Origin: Frankia sp. AgB1.9
GTDB taxonomy: Bacteria; Actinomycetota; Actinomycetes; Frankiales; Frankiaceae
Direction: 5' to 3'
Assembly: GCF_016786355.1 (NCBI RefSeq)
Contig: NZ_JADWYX010000064.1
Span: 1-51,117 of the forward strand
Length of the DNA stretch: 51,117 bases
In this document: positions 9,034 to 16,938 of the stretch, one piece after another
How the letters are laid out: each line of letters opens with the position of its first letter
Position numbering within the stretch: the first letter of the stretch is position 1
Notes under the pieces: generated by a model
What the model was told of the DNA's origin: nothing
Database searches by the model: none
The model's input: the letters and a program-made list of their open reading frames with translations, nothing else
Made by a program: the position numbers and the translations under genes

Positions 9034-9786
9034 ATGGTCACGCCGATCACGGCCGACGTGCCCGCGCAGGATCCGGCTGCCCAGGATCGAGTAGCCCAGG
9101 ATCCAGTGGCCCAGGACCCGAAGGGCCCGGGGGAGTCGCTGTCCCGGCGGATCTACGACCAGCTGCGCGAGGGCATCATCCGCGGCCGGTACCCACAGGG
9201 CACCCGCCTGGCCGAGCAGCGCCTGGCCGAGGAGCTCAGCGTCTCCCGGGTGCCACTGCGCGAGGCCGTCCCGCTGCTGGCCGTCGACGGCTTCGTGCGC
9301 ACGCTGCCCCGCCGGGGCGCCGTCGTGAACACGTGGACCCTGGGCATGGCCCACGAGCTGTTCGACCTGCGGCTGTGCATGGAGGTCGGCGCGGCCCGGT
9401 TCGCCGCGCGCCAGGTCGGCCTCGGCCGGTCGGCGCGGCCGCTGCGCGACGTGCTCGAACGCTCCCGCGAGGGCGTCCGGACCAGGGACGCCTACCGGAT
9501 CGCCGCGGACAGCACCGAGTTCCACGAGGTGGTCGTCGACCTGACCGCGAACACCCTCATGCGCTCGGTCATGCGCTCGGTGACCGGCCGGATGATGTGG
9601 CTGTTCTACCTGACCTCAGACCTCGACGCCGACGACGCCCTCGACGGCCACGAGGAGCTGCTCAGCGCGATCGAGTCCGGCAAGGAACGCGTCGCCGAGG
9701 CCATCGCGTACGCCCACATCGAGCGCGACCGCGACGAGTCGATGCGCGTCCTCGTCGAACGCCGCGGTATCGCCAACCTGGCGTAA
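9034..9786 (+). CDS. GntR-family transcriptional regulator (FadR/FCD type)
   Basis: 250-aa cytoplasmic repressor-type regulator. After a low-complexity N-terminal tail with four AQDP/AQDR-like repeats (about residues 9-30) comes a winged-helix domain (SLSRRIYDQLREGIIRG, then QRLAEELSVSRVPLREA, the classic GntR helix-turn-helix), followed by an all-helical FCD ligand domain (FDLRLCMEVGAARFAA onward, with the HEELLSAIESG motif near the C-terminus). The start is the ATG at 9034, preceded by GGGAGGAG; the open frame extends 55 codons upstream without homology. It is divergent from the cyclic-amide operon, which it most likely controls in response to a carboxylate or pathway intermediate (inference). 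Confidence 0.9.
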   Translation: MVTPITADVPAQDPAAQDRVAQDPVAQDPKGPGESLSRRIYDQLREGIIRGRYPQGTRLAEQRLAEELSVSRVPLREAVPLLAVDGFVRTLPRRGAVVNTWTLGMAHELFDLRLCMEVGAARFAARQVGLGRSARPLRDVLERSREGVRTRDAYRIAADSTEFHEVVVDLTANTLMRSVMRSVTGRMMWLFYLTSDLDADDALDGHEELLSAIESGKERVAEAIAYAHIERDRDESMRVLVERRGIANLA

Positions 9787-10001
9787 CCCCGCTCCCGCCA
9801 CGCCGGCCCGCCCCGGCCGGACCGGTCCGCCCCGGCGCGGGCCGGTGCGGCCCCCGCCGGGCCGCGGCGGTCCAGCGTGGCCCCGGCCCGGCACAGCCGG
9901 CCGGCGGCTGGCGGTGATCGTCTGGCTGGTGGGATCGCCTGGCTTGCCGTGGTCGCCGGCCCGCGGCCATCGTCTGGCTGGTGGTGATCGTCTGGCGGTG
10001 G

Positions 10002-10077
10002 TGATCGGCGGTTTGGCCCTGGCGTGGTCGTGACCAGCGCGTTTTTACAACCACCCGAGGGCCGAAACGGCGATCAT
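10002..10077 (+). repeat. 76-bp dispersed palindromic element, copy A
   Basis: Imperfect palindrome with outer arms TGATCGGCGGTTTGGCCCT and AGGGCCGAAACGGCGATCA, inner TGGTCGT and CAACCAC motifs, and a variable centre. It lies between the convergent GntR and Ddn-like genes. The rest of the 9787-10154 gap holds short direct repeats of ATCGTCTGGCTGGTG (around 9917, 9970 and 9987) and no gene. It is one of six copies, all exactly 76 bp and in the same orientation. Confidence 0.9.
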
Positions 10078-10154
10078 GGGTGCGCAGGTGGTGCGCGGTG
10101 CGGTGCCGGGCGGCCGAAGGTTGCGGGAGGCCGGCGGGAGGGCTGCGCCCAGGG

Positions 10155-10604
10155 TCAGCGGGAGGCGCCTTCGATGACGACGAGGGGGATCTCGCGCTCG
10201 ACCTGGCTCTGCATGTCGCGCATCCGCTGGTTGAAGGTCGCGAGGGCGGTCAGCGGCCGCTCCCGCTCGACGCCCTCGGCGGTCGAGGCCACGGCGGTGT
10301 AGCGGTCGACGGTGCCGCTCGCGCCTGGCAGCTCCACGGTCACGACGGGGTTGGCGGCCAGGTTGAGGTACCAGTCGGGGTGCGTCGGCGCGGCGTTGTT
10401 GGCCGCCCAGAGCACGATCCGGCCCGGCCCGTCCTCGAAGAACGCCAGCGGCGTGGTCCGCTCCGCGCCGGACCTGGCGCCGACGGTGGTCAGGAGCACC
10501 AGCCGCGAGCCTTTGATCATCCCCTCGGTGAGCTGTCCGCCGTTCGCCCTGAACTGCTCGATGACCTCGAGGTTGAACGCTCGCATGTCACTCGGCATCG
10601 TCAT
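10155..10604 (-). CDS. Deazaflavin (F420)-dependent nitroreductase/quinone reductase family protein (Ddn-like)
   Basis: 149-aa split beta-barrel protein of the DUF385/Ddn family. Diagnostic blocks are LVLLTTVGARSGAERTTPL (the F420-binding T-G-R-K/S-G-x-x-R-x-T-P pattern), WYLNLAANPVVTVEL and the C-terminal Arg-rich helix. Such enzymes use reduced F420 to reduce quinones, nitro compounds or other hydrides; they are soluble or membrane-associated. The length matches the family. The start chosen is the first ATG (10604), with a second ATG two codons in. It is transcribed alone, converging on the GntR gene. The presence of an LLM-type oxidoreductase just upstream supports an F420-using host. Substrate unknown. 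Confidence 0.9.
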   Translation of the reverse strand: MTMPSDMRAFNLEVIEQFRANGGQLTEGMIKGSRLVLLTTVGARSGAERTTPLAFFEDGPGRIVLWAANNAAPTHPDWYLNLAANPVVTVELPGASGTVDRYTAVASTAEGVERERPLTALATFNQRMRDMQSQVEREIPLVVIEGASR

Positions 10605-10689
10605 CGCGCGCTCCTGGCTCTCGTCGCTCGGACGGTAGCCAGGCTACCCGCGGCGGATCAAGGAGCGGCCCGATACGCCCTGGCGCGCA

Positions 10690-10905
10690 CGCGACACCTG
10701 CGGCCACCCGCACCCTCGCGACCGGCGGCCATCCCTGCACGGCAGCCGTCCCCTGCACGGCTGCGATCCGCACGCTGGCGGCCATCCCCTGTCCGGCGGT
10801 CACCCGCAGTCCGGCAGCTATCCTCTGCGCGGCTGCGATCCACAGTCTGGCGGCCATACGCTTGTCCGGCGGTCACCCGCAGTCAACCAGCCGCGCATGC
10901 AGCGG
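10690..10905. repeat. Degenerate tandem repeat, 72-bp period, about 2.5 copies
   Basis: Two clear copies begin with GGCTGCGATCC at 10759 and 10831 (offset 72) and share GGCGGCCAT...TGTCCGGCGGTCACCCGCAGTC; a weaker partial copy precedes them from about 10690. No coding frame is supported. It fills most of the gap between the Ddn-like gene and the LLM gene, together with palindromic copy B. Confidence 0.75.
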
Positions 10906-10940
10906 AGGAACCCTCGCCGCCTGCCCCCGTCACGCCTCCA

Positions 10941-11016
10941 TGATCGCCGTTTCAGCCCTGAACTGGTCGTAGGGCAGGCCGGATCGCAACCACTTCAGGG
11001 CCAAATCGGCGATCAA
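10941..11016 (+). repeat. 76-bp dispersed palindromic element, copy B
   Basis: Same architecture as copy A: TGATCGCCGTTTCAGCCCT arm, TGGTCGT, variable centre, GCAACCAC, then AGGGCCAAATCGGCGATCA. It sits 57 bases downstream of the LLM oxidoreductase stop codon, directly after the 72-bp tandem repeat. Confidence 0.9.
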
Positions 11017-11072
11017 CTGCCGCCTGAGCCGCCTGAGCTGTGCGGGCCGCGAGAACGGCGCGGGCGGCGTGC

Positions 11073-12113
11073 TCAGCCGATCCAGTCGCGGAGCCGTTCG
11101 ACCAGCGCGACGCGGGAGCGATGGTCCGGCGCGAGCGGGGTGACGTTGAGCGTCGTGGCACCCGCCTCGGCATACTCGGCGAGCTTCTCGCGGACCCCTC
11201 CCTCAGAGCCCACCAGCGCCGTGGCCCGCAGCAGATCCGCCGGAACGGCGGCCTCGGCTTCCTTCTTCTTCCCATCGAGGTAAAGGTCCTGGATGAGAGC
11301 TGCTTCCTTCTCGTACCCATAGCGCTGGGCGAGGCTGTTGTAGAAGTTCTTGCCCTTGGCGCCCATGCCACCGATGTAGAGCGCGAACATCGGGCGCATC
11401 AGGTCCAGCCAGCTCTCGGCGTCGTCGCCGATCGCCAGCGGCGCCTGCACGACGACGTCGAGCTCGCCGAGCTCCGGATCGCGCTTCGCCTTCCCGGCCG
11501 CGAGCGACGCGCCCCACACGTCGCCGGCCCGCCCCGGGTGGAAGAAGAACGGCTGCCAGCCCTCCGCCTTCTCCGCGGCGAGCTCGACGTTCTTCGGCCC
11601 GATCGCGGCGATGAAGATCGGGATGTGGGTCCGCACGGGGTGGTTGATCAGCTTCAGCGGCTTGCCCAGCCCGGTGCCCTGCTCGGGCGGCAGCGGCAGC
11701 GTGTAGTGCTTGCCCTGGTACTCGAGCCGGTCCCGGCGCCAGACCGCACGGCAGATGTCGATGATTTCTCGGGTCCGGCCCAGTGGCGCGTCGTAGGGGA
11801 CGCCGTGGAACCCTTCGATCACCTGCGGGCCGGAGGCGCCGAGCCCGAGGGTGAACCGGCCGCCGGAGACGTAGTCCAGGCCCGCGGCCGTCATCGCGGT
11901 CAGCGTCGGGGTCCGGGTGTAGATCGGCAGGATGCCCGCGGCCAGCTCGATCCGCGCGGTCCGGGCGGCGAGGAAGCCGAGCTGGCTGACGGCGTCGAAC
12001 GAGTACGCCTCGGCCACGAAGACGATGTCCAGGCCGGCCTTCTCGTAGTCCGCGAGCTCCTCGACCGCCTCGGCGAACCCACCGCCGTACGACAGCTGCA
12101 TCCCGATCCGCAC
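11073..12113 (-). CDS. LLM-class F420-dependent oxidoreductase
   Basis: 346-aa luciferase-like monooxygenase-fold (TIM barrel) protein. Typical blocks: MRIGMQLSYGGGFAEAVEEL at the N-terminus, a FVAEAYSFDAVSQLGFLAA strand-helix, LAAGILPIYTRTPTLTAM, and the FTLGLGASGPQVIEGFHG loop (G-L-G-x-S-G-P) that binds the cofactor in F420-dependent members. The C-terminal ATALVGSEGGVREKLAEY is also family-typical. It catalyses hydride transfer on an unknown substrate with F420 or FMN. The start is the ATG at 12113. It stands alone, with repeats on the 3' side. Confidence 0.92.
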   Translation of the reverse strand: MRIGMQLSYGGGFAEAVEELADYEKAGLDIVFVAEAYSFDAVSQLGFLAARTARIELAAGILPIYTRTPTLTAMTAAGLDYVSGGRFTLGLGASGPQVIEGFHGVPYDAPLGRTREIIDICRAVWRRDRLEYQGKHYTLPLPPEQGTGLGKPLKLINHPVRTHIPIFIAAIGPKNVELAAEKAEGWQPFFFHPGRAGDVWGASLAAGKAKRDPELGELDVVVQAPLAIGDDAESWLDLMRPMFALYIGGMGAKGKNFYNSLAQRYGYEKEAALIQDLYLDGKKKEAEAAVPADLLRATALVGSEGGVREKLAEYAEAGATTLNVTPLAPDHRSRVALVERLRDWIG

Positions 12114-12405
12114 CTGGCCGCGCCTCCCTGCCCAGCTCGGCGCCGTGCACTGCCGCGAACCGCGGCGGCACAGCGATACGAAGCGTCAGCCTAGGCTGAT
12201 CACCCCCCACCACGCGAGATGATCGGCCCGCATGCGTCATCTGACTGACCTGCGCGGAACCGACCCGCGTGGGCTCGGAGTCGGGCCCAGTCATGCGTTG
12301 GGGGTGGGGAACCATCCGGACCCGGGGGCCACCAGGTATGAGTCCAACCTGGCGGCGACGGTGCCCGATGGCCTGTATGTGAGATCCGTCGGAAATGGGG
12401 TACTG

Positions 12406-12435
12406 TTGACATCGACACTGTCGCAGTCGACAGTG
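12406..12435 (+). promoter_or_regulatory. Promoter and operator candidate of the toxin-antitoxin pair
   Basis: A consensus-like -35 TTGACA (12406-12411) is followed by a perfect inverted repeat CACTGTCG-CAGT-CGACAGTG (12416-12435). Phd-type antitoxins repress their own operon through short palindromes, so this site about 100 bases upstream of the antitoxin start is the likely operator. The remainder of the 12114-12536 gap shows no gene. Confidence 0.5.
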
Positions 12436-12536
12436 GGTCGTGTCGGTATCGGGTTCGTGGTGGTGAAGGCCTAGCGGAGGAGGTGGCCTTTCCTATGCTG
12501 TCTCGGCAGGACAGATTCCCGCCGGGGGAGGCCTTC

Positions 12537-12830
12537 GTGCGATGGCAGGTCCAGGAGGCGAAGCAGCGGTTCGGCGAGATGCTGCGTGCCGTGTCTCGTG
12601 ACGGTCCCCAGACGATCTCGCAGCACGGTCACGATGCCTTCGTCGTCATCGATATCGATGAGTATCGCCGGCTTACCGGTCGGCGCCGTGACCTGAGGTC
12701 GGTCCTGCTGGGGCCGCCCTACTTCAGCGATGAGATGTCCGCGATCATGGATGAGATCGAGCGGGACCGGGGCGCCGACAAGCCGCGTCCTGTCGATCTT
12801 CCTGAGGTCGGCGGGGGTGACGAGCGGTGA
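12537..12830 (+). CDS. Type II antitoxin, Phd/YefM family
   Basis: 97-aa antitoxin. The N-terminal WQVQEAKQRFGEMLRAV and the TISQHGHDAFVVIDIDEYRRLTG segments are the standard Phd/YefM DNA-binding and dimer fold; the C-terminal part (from about residue 55) is the disordered toxin-wrapping tail. The GTG at 12537 is preferred because GGGGGAGG sits just upstream and the family starts with this sequence; an in-frame GTG/ATG 14-18 codons earlier is less likely. It overlaps the toxin gene by 14 bases, ensuring coupled synthesis. The expected role is to neutralise the PIN toxin and autoregulate. Confidence 0.88.
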   Translation: MRWQVQEAKQRFGEMLRAVSRDGPQTISQHGHDAFVVIDIDEYRRLTGRRRDLRSVLLGPPYFSDEMSAIMDEIERDRGADKPRPVDLPEVGGGDER

Positions 12831-13242
12831 CCTTTTGCTCGACACGAACATCATCTCCGAGACCCGCAAGAGCCGCCCAGACACCGGGGTCGTCGCCTGG
12901 ATCGGCTCTGTCGAAGCCGACCGCCTGCATCTTTCCGCGCTCACCATCGGAGAGATCGAACTGGGAATTGCCAAGCTGCGCCGACGCCGTGATGATCGGC
13001 AGGCCGCGTATTACGCCGACTGGCTGGCTGCCATAGCCGAGGGGTTCGCGGGTCGGATCGTGCCTGTCTCGGTCGAGATCGCACGCCGGTGGGGCCAGAC
13101 TGGCGAGGTCGACCCCGTGTCCACAGTCGATGCCCTCCTCGGCGCCACCGCGCAGACGTACGGATGGACTCTGGTCACCCGCAATGTCAAGGATTTCGTC
13201 TCCTTCGATATCCCAGTATTCAATCCGTTTGCCGGTACCTGA
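12817..13242 (+). CDS. Type II toxin, PIN-domain ribonuclease (VapC/FitB-like)
   Basis: 141-aa PIN-domain endoribonuclease. It has the first catalytic Asp in LLLDTNIISE, the conserved Glu in SALTIGEIELGI, and the second Asp cluster in STVDALLGATA, followed by LVTRNVKDF, where T-R-N-x-x-D/H-F is the canonical C-terminal PIN motif. The predicted action is Mg-dependent cleavage of tRNA or rRNA when released from the antitoxin. The GTG at 12817 overlaps the antitoxin end. The FitB-like Phd/PIN pairing is common in actinobacteria. All key residues are present, so the toxin appears intact. Confidence 0.9.
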   Translation: MTSGDLLLDTNIISETRKSRPDTGVVAWIGSVEADRLHLSALTIGEIELGIAKLRRRRDDRQAAYYADWLAAIAEGFAGRIVPVSVEIARRWGQTGEVDPVSTVDALLGATAQTYGWTLVTRNVKDFVSFDIPVFNPFAGT

Positions 13243-13285
13243 TGGTGAGCGCCGCGAGTTGGACGGAGATCGGCATCTCCGCCTG

Positions 13286-13735
13286 ATGGGACGTCCTTCG
13301 AGAATGGTTGAGGCGCGCTGGGCCGCCGTGATCGGATGCGCGATGCTCTGGGTCGTGCTGGTAGCGGGTCTGGCCGGGTGCGCGAAGGTTCGGGGGAGTG
13401 GGTGCGAGGCGGACCATCCCGTCGTCGCACCGAGGTCGGTCAAGGTCGGCAGCGTGCTCACTGTCACGAGCCTTGACCATCCGTGCGCCCGGGCGACGGC
13501 CCCGGGTGGCACGCACCGACTCGTCCTGCGCCAGGTGGGCAAGCCTGACCTCGATCTCGGCTCGGTCCCCATCCGGCCGGACGGCACCTACGTCACGCAG
13601 GTCCGGATTCCGGCCGGTGCGCGGCCTGGCCTTGCCTTCATCTCCGTGACCGGGACGCTCCCGGTGCCGTGCGACGACAACGGCGCCGCTTCCTGCGCCG
13701 GCTACGTCACCAAGGTCAACCTTGAGGCGCCCTAG
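13286..13735 (+). CDS. Small putative lipoprotein
   Basis: 149 aa (start ATG 13286; a second ATG at 13304 is equally possible). The N-terminus MVEARWAAVIGCAMLWVVL... ends in a lipobox LAGC, so the mature protein should be a lipid-anchored, surface-exposed domain. The rest is a compact beta-rich region with paired cysteines (GSGCEADH, DHPCARAT, VPCDDN, ASCAGYV) and a pattern like an immunoglobulin-like fold (SVKVGSVLTVT ... YVTQVRIPAG). No specific family is recognised. It is 43 bases after the toxin gene but not obviously functionally linked. Confidence 0.75.
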   Translation: MGRPSRMVEARWAAVIGCAMLWVVLVAGLAGCAKVRGSGCEADHPVVAPRSVKVGSVLTVTSLDHPCARATAPGGTHRLVLRQVGKPDLDLGSVPIRPDGTYVTQVRIPAGARPGLAFISVTGTLPVPCDDNGAASCAGYVTKVNLEAP

Positions 13736-13755
13736 GCCGTTCTCACCGGGGCACT

Positions 13756-14271
13756 TTACGAGGGAGTGCTGACGTCGAGGCGGTAGTAGCGCAGGGCGTC
13801 CGCTTCACGGACGAACTCGAAACCGTTCTTGGTCAGCACTCGTTGTGAGGCGACGTTCTCCGTGTCCGTGTCGGCGAGCATGGCGCGCACGCCCGGATGG
13901 GACCGGCAAAGTTCCACGAGACGGCCGACGGCCTCGGTCGCGTACCCATGCCCCCGCGCGGCGGGCACGAGGCCATATCCGAGCATGACCTGGCCGTCGT
14001 CGTCGGGCGGCCCGAAGAATCCGATGGTCCCGACGGCGACCGAATCCAGGTCGACGCGGTAATTGCCGAACGGCGCCGGGTCCACGCCCGATGAGGCGAC
14101 GTGCAGAAAGCCGCGCACGCCGTCGCGGTCGTCCTCTCGTGGGAAACCGTCGGCCCACCGGTCCTGGGCGTTCGGAGTCTCGTCGACGATGCGCCTGCTC
14201 TCCTCGACCGTAAGCGGATGCAGGCACAGCCGCGGCGTCAAAAGGTCGGTAGCGCGCTGAACCGTCGTCAC
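13756..14271 (-). CDS. GNAT-family N-acetyltransferase (RimJ/RimL-like)
   Basis: 171 aa. It opens with LLTPRLCLHPLTVEES, the usual RimJ/RimL beginning, followed by GTIGFFGPPDDDGQVMLGYGLVPAARGHGYATEAV (motif A, with R-G-x-G-Y/A acetyl-CoA loop) and ENVASQRVLTKNGFE (motif B, N-x-x-S-x-x-V-x-x-K-x-G-F). It transfers acetyl from acetyl-CoA to an unknown amine, either a protein N-terminus or small molecule. The start is a GTG at 14271; longer open frame upstream lacks homology. It is convergent with the lipoprotein gene, and divergent from the NHL gene. Confidence 0.87.
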   Translation of the reverse strand: MTTVQRATDLLTPRLCLHPLTVEESRRIVDETPNAQDRWADGFPREDDRDGVRGFLHVASSGVDPAPFGNYRVDLDSVAVGTIGFFGPPDDDGQVMLGYGLVPAARGHGYATEAVGRLVELCRSHPGVRAMLADTDTENVASQRVLTKNGFEFVREADALRYYRLDVSTPS

Positions 14272-14535
14272 CGGGCGAGCATATTGGCGCCCGCCAGGCC
14301 ACAGCCGATGGTCACCGAGTCCGCCCCTCAGTCCTGGCGGGCGCCGCCGACGTGCGCCGGCCGGCCGGCACCTGGCGCCGAGCGGCGTGGCTAAGCCACG
14401 CACCGTCGCCAGGCCGGTGAGCGGCATCGCCCAGGTGTCGTGACCTCCCGCCGAACCTCTAGGCTCCCGACGTTCGAGGTCACGTCCCACTTGGCAGTGG
14501 CTGACCGTTTCCACTGCGGGTGAGGACAGGACGGC

Positions 14536-15999
14536 ATGACGGCTGGCGCGACACCGACCGACGAGACACCTTCGTCCGCGGGGACGGAGGAACCCGCCAG
14601 CGAACGGCCCGACCAGTCGCCGGCCGCCGTGCCCTGGGCCGTCCCGGAGAGCGTGCCCGCCGCCGCGCCGCCCGCCCCAGGGCAACCGGTGCCGGTGCTT
14701 GGACAGGGCCAGGCGGCGGTGCCGGGCGGGCCGGTGGGGGCCGAGGCGCCTGATCGAGGCCGCGGGCTGGCTGGCCGTCCGTGGCTGGTCGGGCTGGCCG
14801 TAGGTGTGGTCATCGTGCTCATGGCCGCCGCGGTGGTCATCGGCGTCAGGCTGCGCGCCGACGGGGGCAGCTCGGGTGACGTGTCCGCCGCGCTGGCGGC
14901 CCCGGCGCGGACGACGACCCCGGCCCCGCCCTCGCCCAGTCCCACCCGGGCCTACGCTCCGGTGCCGGCCGGGGGCCCAGGCCCCGCCTACTCCGGCGCG
15001 ATGCTCTCGCTGGACGGGATCCAGCCCGAGTACGTGTCGGTGAGCCGGGACGGCGTCCTCTACGTCTCCGGGTACTCCTTCAACCGGTCGACCGTCTACC
15101 GGATCGACCCGGACGGCACCGTCACGCCGATCGTCGGCGACGAGAAGGTCTCCTCGGTGGGCGGGGAATCGCAGGCCGGGATATCCGGCGCCGGGCAGGT
15201 CGACTGGGACGACGCGGGCAACCTGTACGTCCCGGACATCAACGGCTACCGCATCCGCAAGATCGACACTGCCGGTGTCGTCACCACCGTGGCGGGGGTC
15301 GGGCTGGAAGGGGCCTCCGGCGACGGCGGCCCCGCCGTCGAGGCGCAGGTCGGCAGGGTGGAGGACGTCGCGGTGCTCGGCGACGGCACCATCTACTTCG
15401 GGGATCTGCAGAGCAACCGGGTCCGCAGGATCACGCCCGACGGAATCATCACCACGGTCGCCGGAACCGGCCAGCCGGGCTTCACCCGCGGCCCGGCGAG
15501 CGCGACGTCCGCCAAGCTCGGCGGCCCGAACACGATCGAGGACGGCCCCGACGGCAGTATCTACTTCACCAACATCGCCAGCGGCACCGTCCAGCGGATC
15601 AGCCCCGACGGTCGACTGACCACCGTCGCCGGCAGCGGCTACTGGGACATCAGCACCAACGGCCGAACCGGCGAGGGCCGCCGGGCCACCTCGTCGGCGG
15701 TACGGCTGACCGTCCCCAGCCTCGGCCTCGGCCCCGACGGATCCCTCTACCTGGTCAGTCCGGGCCGCGCGAACGTGCGGAAGGTCGGCCCGGACGGAGT
15801 CATCAGGACGATCGCGGGGACCGGCGGCGAGGGCGCGGACGGCGACGGTGGCCCCGCGACGGCGGCCACCTTCCTGCAGCCCCGGGCCGTCGCCGCCGAT
15901 GTGACCGGCGCGGTCTACGTCGTGGACGGCGGGAACCAGCAGGTACGCAGGATCGCCCCCGACGGCACCATCACCACCGTCGTCAGGTCCACCGGGTAA
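14536..15999 (+). CDS. NHL-repeat beta-propeller protein with N-terminal membrane anchor
   Basis: 487 aa. Residues 1-80 are a Pro/Ala-rich cytoplasmic tail, a single membrane helix follows (about 83-105), then a Pro/Thr/Ser-rich stalk and an extracellular six-bladed propeller built from NHL-type repeats of the form VRRITPDGIITTVAGTG, each followed by GDGGPA-type loops. Such propellers are binding platforms, often for carbohydrate or protein ligands; no catalytic motif is seen. The start ATG at 14536 follows GTGAGGACAGG. A GTGACCTC/GAGGTCAC inverted repeat lies upstream (14440-14483). The type II topology is inferred from the anchor position. Confidence 0.85.
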   Translation: MTAGATPTDETPSSAGTEEPASERPDQSPAAVPWAVPESVPAAAPPAPGQPVPVLGQGQAAVPGGPVGAEAPDRGRGLAGRPWLVGLAVGVVIVLMAAAVVIGVRLRADGGSSGDVSAALAAPARTTTPAPPSPSPTRAYAPVPAGGPGPAYSGAMLSLDGIQPEYVSVSRDGVLYVSGYSFNRSTVYRIDPDGTVTPIVGDEKVSSVGGESQAGISGAGQVDWDDAGNLYVPDINGYRIRKIDTAGVVTTVAGVGLEGASGDGGPAVEAQVGRVEDVAVLGDGTIYFGDLQSNRVRRITPDGIITTVAGTGQPGFTRGPASATSAKLGGPNTIEDGPDGSIYFTNIASGTVQRISPDGRLTTVAGSGYWDISTNGRTGEGRRATSSAVRLTVPSLGLGPDGSLYLVSPGRANVRKVGPDGVIRTIAGTGGEGADGDGGPATAATFLQPRAVAADVTGAVYVVDGGNQQVRRIAPDGTITTVVRSTG

Positions 16000-16074
16000 G
16001 CACCGCGACCCGGGTCCGCGCCACCGCGCGAGACCGCTTGCGTCGGTCCGCGCCGAGCAGGGCGACGAAGCGCG

Positions 16075-16854
16075 TCAGGGCGCGGCAGTGGTCGGCTGGA
16101 GGATCGAGAAGTGGGCGCCCAAAGGGTCGTTGGCGACGGCGAACCGGCCCGGCGGGATGTTGGTGGGCGGGACCGGCACGGAGCCGCCGAGGCGGGCGAT
16201 CTCGGCGGCGCAGGCGTCGGCGTCCTCGACCTGGAGGTAGACCATCCAGTGGGCCGGGATCTCGGGCGGCCAGACCTCGTTCATCTGCATCAGGCCGCCG
16301 AACCGGCGACCGTCGAGCGACCAGTAGACGTAGGTGACGCCGTCGCCCAGGCTCTCGCGCTCCCCGGTCCAGCCGAACACGTCCTCGTAGAAGCCGACCG
16401 CGGCGTCGGCGTCGCGGACCGCCAGCTCGGTCCAGCACAGCGCGCCCGGCTCGTCGACGAGCTCGACCCCGGAGTTGGCCCGCGGCTGCCACAGCCCGAT
16501 CGGCGCGCCCTCGACGTCGGCGAGGACTGCGAGCCGGCCGGCGTCGAGGACGTCCATCGGCTCGACGAGCACCTTGCCGCCGGCCGCCAGCGCCCGCCGC
16601 GCCGTCTCGTCGGCGTCGGCCACACCGAGGTAGGTCATCCAGACGTTCGGAAAGCCGGGGAAGGCGGGACCCGCGCCGGCGACCCGCCGGCCGCGCAGCG
16701 CCAGTTCGGTGTACCCGCCGGCGGCCGGATCTGGCGACCGGCGGGCCTCCCACCCGAAGAGCGTGGTGTAGAACGCGACGGCGGCGTCGACGTCCGACGT
16801 GGTGACGTCGATCCAGGCGGGCGTGTTCGCGACGGCGGTGCTGACCTCGGCCAT
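16075..16854 (-). CDS. VOC-family (glyoxalase/bleomycin-resistance fold) two-domain protein
   Basis: 259 aa with two tandem vicinal-oxygen-chelate domains (about 14-128 and 138-255), recognisable by WIDVTTSDVDAAVAFYTTLFGWE and CWTELAVRDADAAVGFYEDVFGWT. This matches the common actinobacterial two-domain VOC proteins related to hydroxylase/lyase-type enzymes. Metal ligands are not fully identifiable, so an enzymatic role is uncertain. The ATG at 16854 follows GAGGGAG. Monocistronic as far as seen, between the NHL and LysE genes. Confidence 0.88.
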   Translation of the reverse strand: MAEVSTAVANTPAWIDVTTSDVDAAVAFYTTLFGWEARRSPDPAAGGYTELALRGRRVAGAGPAFPGFPNVWMTYLGVADADETARRALAAGGKVLVEPMDVLDAGRLAVLADVEGAPIGLWQPRANSGVELVDEPGALCWTELAVRDADAAVGFYEDVFGWTGERESLGDGVTYVYWSLDGRRFGGLMQMNEVWPPEIPAHWMVYLQVEDADACAAEIARLGGSVPVPPTNIPPGRFAVANDPLGAHFSILQPTTAAP

Positions 16855-16938
16855 GGCGTGCTCCCTCGGGCGGTGGGCCGTGACCCGGTCACCGTAGCGG
16901 CGGCCTGCGACAGAACGAGGGCGGCAGCTCCGAGCGGC

